From a virus: a stretch of DNA of 44,500 nucleotides. How positions within the stretch are numbered: the first letter of the stretch is position 1; every line of letters begins with the position of its first letter. This document shows positions 42,604 through 44,500 of this stretch, piece after piece. The stretch is taken from the IMG/VR virus record IMGVR_UViG_3300046463_000343, positions 1-44,500 of that record; one strand, written 5' to 3'. A program made the translations under genes and the position numbers. The notes beneath the pieces are model-generated. The model ran no database searches, was not told the DNA's origin, and was given only the letters and a program-made list of their open reading frames with translations.

Positions 42604-44500
42604 AGGCTTAGCGGGTTCGCTTTGACGTCGATGTTGCGCTTCGTTCCGGACCTCGCCGCGATCGTCGTATTTGTGACGCCCGCGAGGTTTGTCTGGACCT
42701 GGTCGTTGGTGATCTGCCCGGTTACTGGTTGCCGGCTGATCGGCTGGATGAGGTCGCCCGTGATCGTCCAGACCGTGAGCGCGTTGTTCCCGCTCTTCCG
42801 GTACCGGTCCTCCGCCGCTTCCTGCACGGGCCCGTCGATGTATGCCAGCCCCGGGAGGGATCCCCATGACGGGAGACCCCGGAACAGGAGCACGGGCGCG
42901 TCTGCCACGTTCTTGAATGCGTCGCTCGTGGTGTTCTGCCATGCGTGCAGGATGATGCTCACCCCGCTCTCGGTGATCCGTTGCCCGCTGATGCTGTACG
43001 GCCGGCTGGATCCCATCACCGTGGCCCGGGAGGCGTTTGTGGCGCCGCTCCTGGTGGCGAGCGCCCCGTGCGCCATGGTGAGAATTGTCGGGTCTGTGAG
43101 GAGCGTGTTGATCGGCATAGCCGTAGTCGGGTCGTACGGGTCCTGCACCCATCCCGTCGCGGACGGTACCGTGATGCTCATCTGTCCGAGCTGCTGCCCG
43201 TTGAAGAAGACCGTGTACGTGACCGGCCGCCCGAGCGGTGGCGCGAAGTCGGGCCCGGTGTCGGTGTCGATCACTGACCGCCCGTACCAGCCCGGCACCG
43301 TCCATGTCTCGCCGTCGGCGGTCCTCGTCACCTGGACCGTCCCGGCCACGGTCCCGAGCCCGGACACCGTGACCTGCACCTTGGGCGCCCCGGATGCTGA
43401 GATGGTCTCCACCCATACACCGCGGTACTCCATGCTCGATGTGCTCGCGTTGGCTGTGCCGTTCCAGATGTAGCGCCAGTTTGCATCTGGTGCTGTCGCC
43501 CCACTGAAATAGGTTGGGTCTGCCCACTGGATGCTGCTGGAGGCGTTCGCTGTACCGTTCCATGAGTACCGGGTGGTGCTCGTGTCCGGGGTGTTGCCGT
43601 CGAAGTAGGGGCCGGTGTAGGTGCCCTGTACGACGACCAAGGAGTCCCACCAAATGTCCGTCCCGCCCGCTTGGTCCGGGGTGAACCGGACCGAGTAGGA
43701 CGTGGCGTCCGAGGGGCAAACGAACGTCCCGATGTGGACGTAGGCGCCCACCTGCCCGGCGGGTGCCGTGACGGTCAGCGGGTAGGTGGTGGCGGAGCCG
43801 TAGGCCCGGAGCTGGACCATGCGCCGGGCCCCGGTCCCGACGATGGGGGCTGTGGAGTAGCTGGTCACCATGATCGTGTACGTCTGCCCCGGGACCATCC
43901 CGGAGCTACTGACGGCGAACTCGTCATAATGCCCGGTAGCGGTCTGCCTCATGGAGTAGACCCCGGTGCCCGCCCACCACGTAGAGCGGTAGGAGAGCGC
44001 ACCGGAGATGCCCGTCGAGAGGCCTGCTACCCTCTGCACAGTCAGGGCCGCGGCGGAGGCGTTCGCCGCCCCGGTCCACGCGAACGTCAGGTCATTGTCC
44101 GTCAGTCGGGAGATCGAGTTGTTTGTCGTCCCGAACCAAGCGTATGTCTGCCCTGGCGGGTTCGCGGTGTTGCCCGAGAAGAATGTGCCGGCGCTGCTCC
44201 CCGGCTCCACGAGGGATCCTGTAGCGTCTAGCGTTGCACCCACGGGGAGAATAGTGGTGCTGTTCTGGTAGGCCCACCAACCGACTGAGGAGTAGTCCCC
44301 GCCAGCCCCGGGCAGGGTGCAAGAGACCCGGACCCACGTGTTCGCCGGAAGCGGGACGCTCGCGGCGTCCGTAAAGTTGATCGTGGACCCCGCGGGGGAG
44401 TACACAGCCGTCCTCATGATGACCGATGTGGCCACGGAGGAACGGAGGTACACGGAGGCCGTGACGTAGTCCCCGGCGAGGCCGTTCATGAACGCCCTCA
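42600..44500 (-). CDS. Minor tail protein with carbohydrate-binding-like modules, 5' part outside window
   Basis: At least 630 residues; the frame is open to the right edge, so the first methionine at 44489 is probably internal. Jelly-roll-like segments repeat: NGLAGDYVTASVYLRSSVAT, VPLPANTWVRVSCTLPGAGG, then SSGMVPGQTYTIMVTSYSTA, TFVCPSDATSYSVRFTPDQA. WNGTANAS motifs (at least two copies) follow. The C-terminal third (YTVFFNGQQLGQMSITVPSA, AYIDGPVQEAAEDRYRKSGN) is like actinophage minor tail proteins. It probably binds wall sugars. Confidence 0.8.
   Translation of the reverse strand, partial: RAFMNGLAGDYVTASVYLRSSVATSVIMRTAVYSPAGSTINFTDAASVPLPANTWVRVSCTLPGAGGDYSSVGWWAYQNSTTILPVGATLDATGSLVEPGSSAGTFFSGNTANPPGQTYAWFGTTNNSISRLTDNDLTFAWTGAANASAAALTVQRVAGLSTGISGALSYRSTWWAGTGVYSMRQTATGHYDEFAVSSSGMVPGQTYTIMVTSYSTAPIVGTGARRMVQLRAYGSATTYPLTVTAPAGQVGAYVHIGTFVCPSDATSYSVRFTPDQAGGTDIWWDSLVVVQGTYTGPYFDGNTPDTSTTRYSWNGTANASSSIQWADPTYFSGATAPDANWRYIWNGTANASTSSMEYRGVWVETISASGAPKVQVTVSGLGTVAGTVQVTRTADGETWTVPGWYGRSVIDTDTGPDFAPPLGRPVTYTVFFNGQQLGQMSITVPSATGWVQDPYDPTTAMPINTLLTDPTILTMAHGALATRSGATNASRATVMGSSRPYSISGQRITESGVSIILHAWQNTTSDAFKNVADAPVLLFRGLPSWGSLPGLAYIDGPVQEAAEDRYRKSGNNALTVWTITGDLIQPISRQPVTGQITNDQVQTNLAGVTNTTIAARSGTKRNIDVKANPLSL

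Noticed and set aside
41740-43473. 577-codon open frame on the plus strand
   Set aside because: It is antisense to two well-supported minor tail genes; high GC content keeps such mirror frames open. Composition is Arg/Pro/Val-rich with no family-like motif.
1-44500. tRNA genes, CRISPR arrays, insertion sequences, integrase
   Set aside because: None was recognised by eye. A covariance-model tRNA scan would be needed to exclude tRNAs fully.

Overview
The window is a GC-rich double-stranded DNA phage (or prophage) genome fragment with every credible gene on the minus strand, so transcription runs from high to low coordinates. A WhiB-type iron-sulphur protein, many GTG starts, leaderless-looking promoters and the tail, lysis and replication gene types all point to a phage of an actinobacterium; the genus cannot be told from the sequence. 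The tail genes have long-tailed (siphovirus-like) character. No integrase, tRNA, rRNA, CRISPR array or insertion sequence was seen. Genes are packed tightly: most starts overlap the previous stop as ATGA, GTGA, TAATG or TAGTG, and no stretch over 300 bases lacks a gene. Both ends cut through genes.

Layout in the direction of transcription. (1) 44500-39811: minor tail and receptor-side proteins. (2) 39811-36431: lysis cassette, with membrane proteins, a GH25-type endolysin, a holin and a peptidoglycan-binding-repeat protein. (3) 36331-32403: Gam-like nuclease inhibitor, Rad52-type annealing protein, replication initiator with a likely origin inside its gene, a putative helicase-loader-type protein, HNH nuclease and an HTH protein. 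(4) 32217-26589: WhiB, Cas4-like exonuclease, HTH protein, C5-cytosine methyltransferase with a second long reading frame inside it, and an SNF2-type helicase. (5) 26509-19120: small genes and three ParB-like proteins (four domains). (6) 18944-14373: TET/JBP-like dioxygenase, zinc-finger proteins, a TET-associated-type glycosyltransferase, then small and large terminase. (7) 14328-7691: about 20 small genes with SSB and a GH128-type glycoside hydrolase. (8) 7701-1: portal, MuF-like protein, a ribosome-modulation-factor-like protein, a fused 2H phosphoesterase/XkdF-type prohead protease, VRR-NUC nuclease, phospholipase-D-like enzyme, permuted NlpC/P60-like protein, a collagen-like fibre protein and a further structural protein.

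The most notable system is a predicted cytosine hypermodification pathway: the methyltransferase would make 5-methylcytosine, the TET-like enzyme would oxidise it to 5-hydroxymethylcytosine, and the glycosyltransferase would add a sugar. The last two are translationally chained to the terminase genes. The second is regulatory: eight copies of a promoter element (consensus GAAACCTAGGTTATGAT on the minus strand, with the perfect palindrome AACCTAGGTT abutting a TATGAT-type -10 box). In three copies the ATG lies exactly six bases after the -10 box (leaderless mRNA). In four others the predicted transcript starts at the same distance and opens directly with a short hairpin. Several other genes have a TANNNT box at the same six-base distance from ATG.
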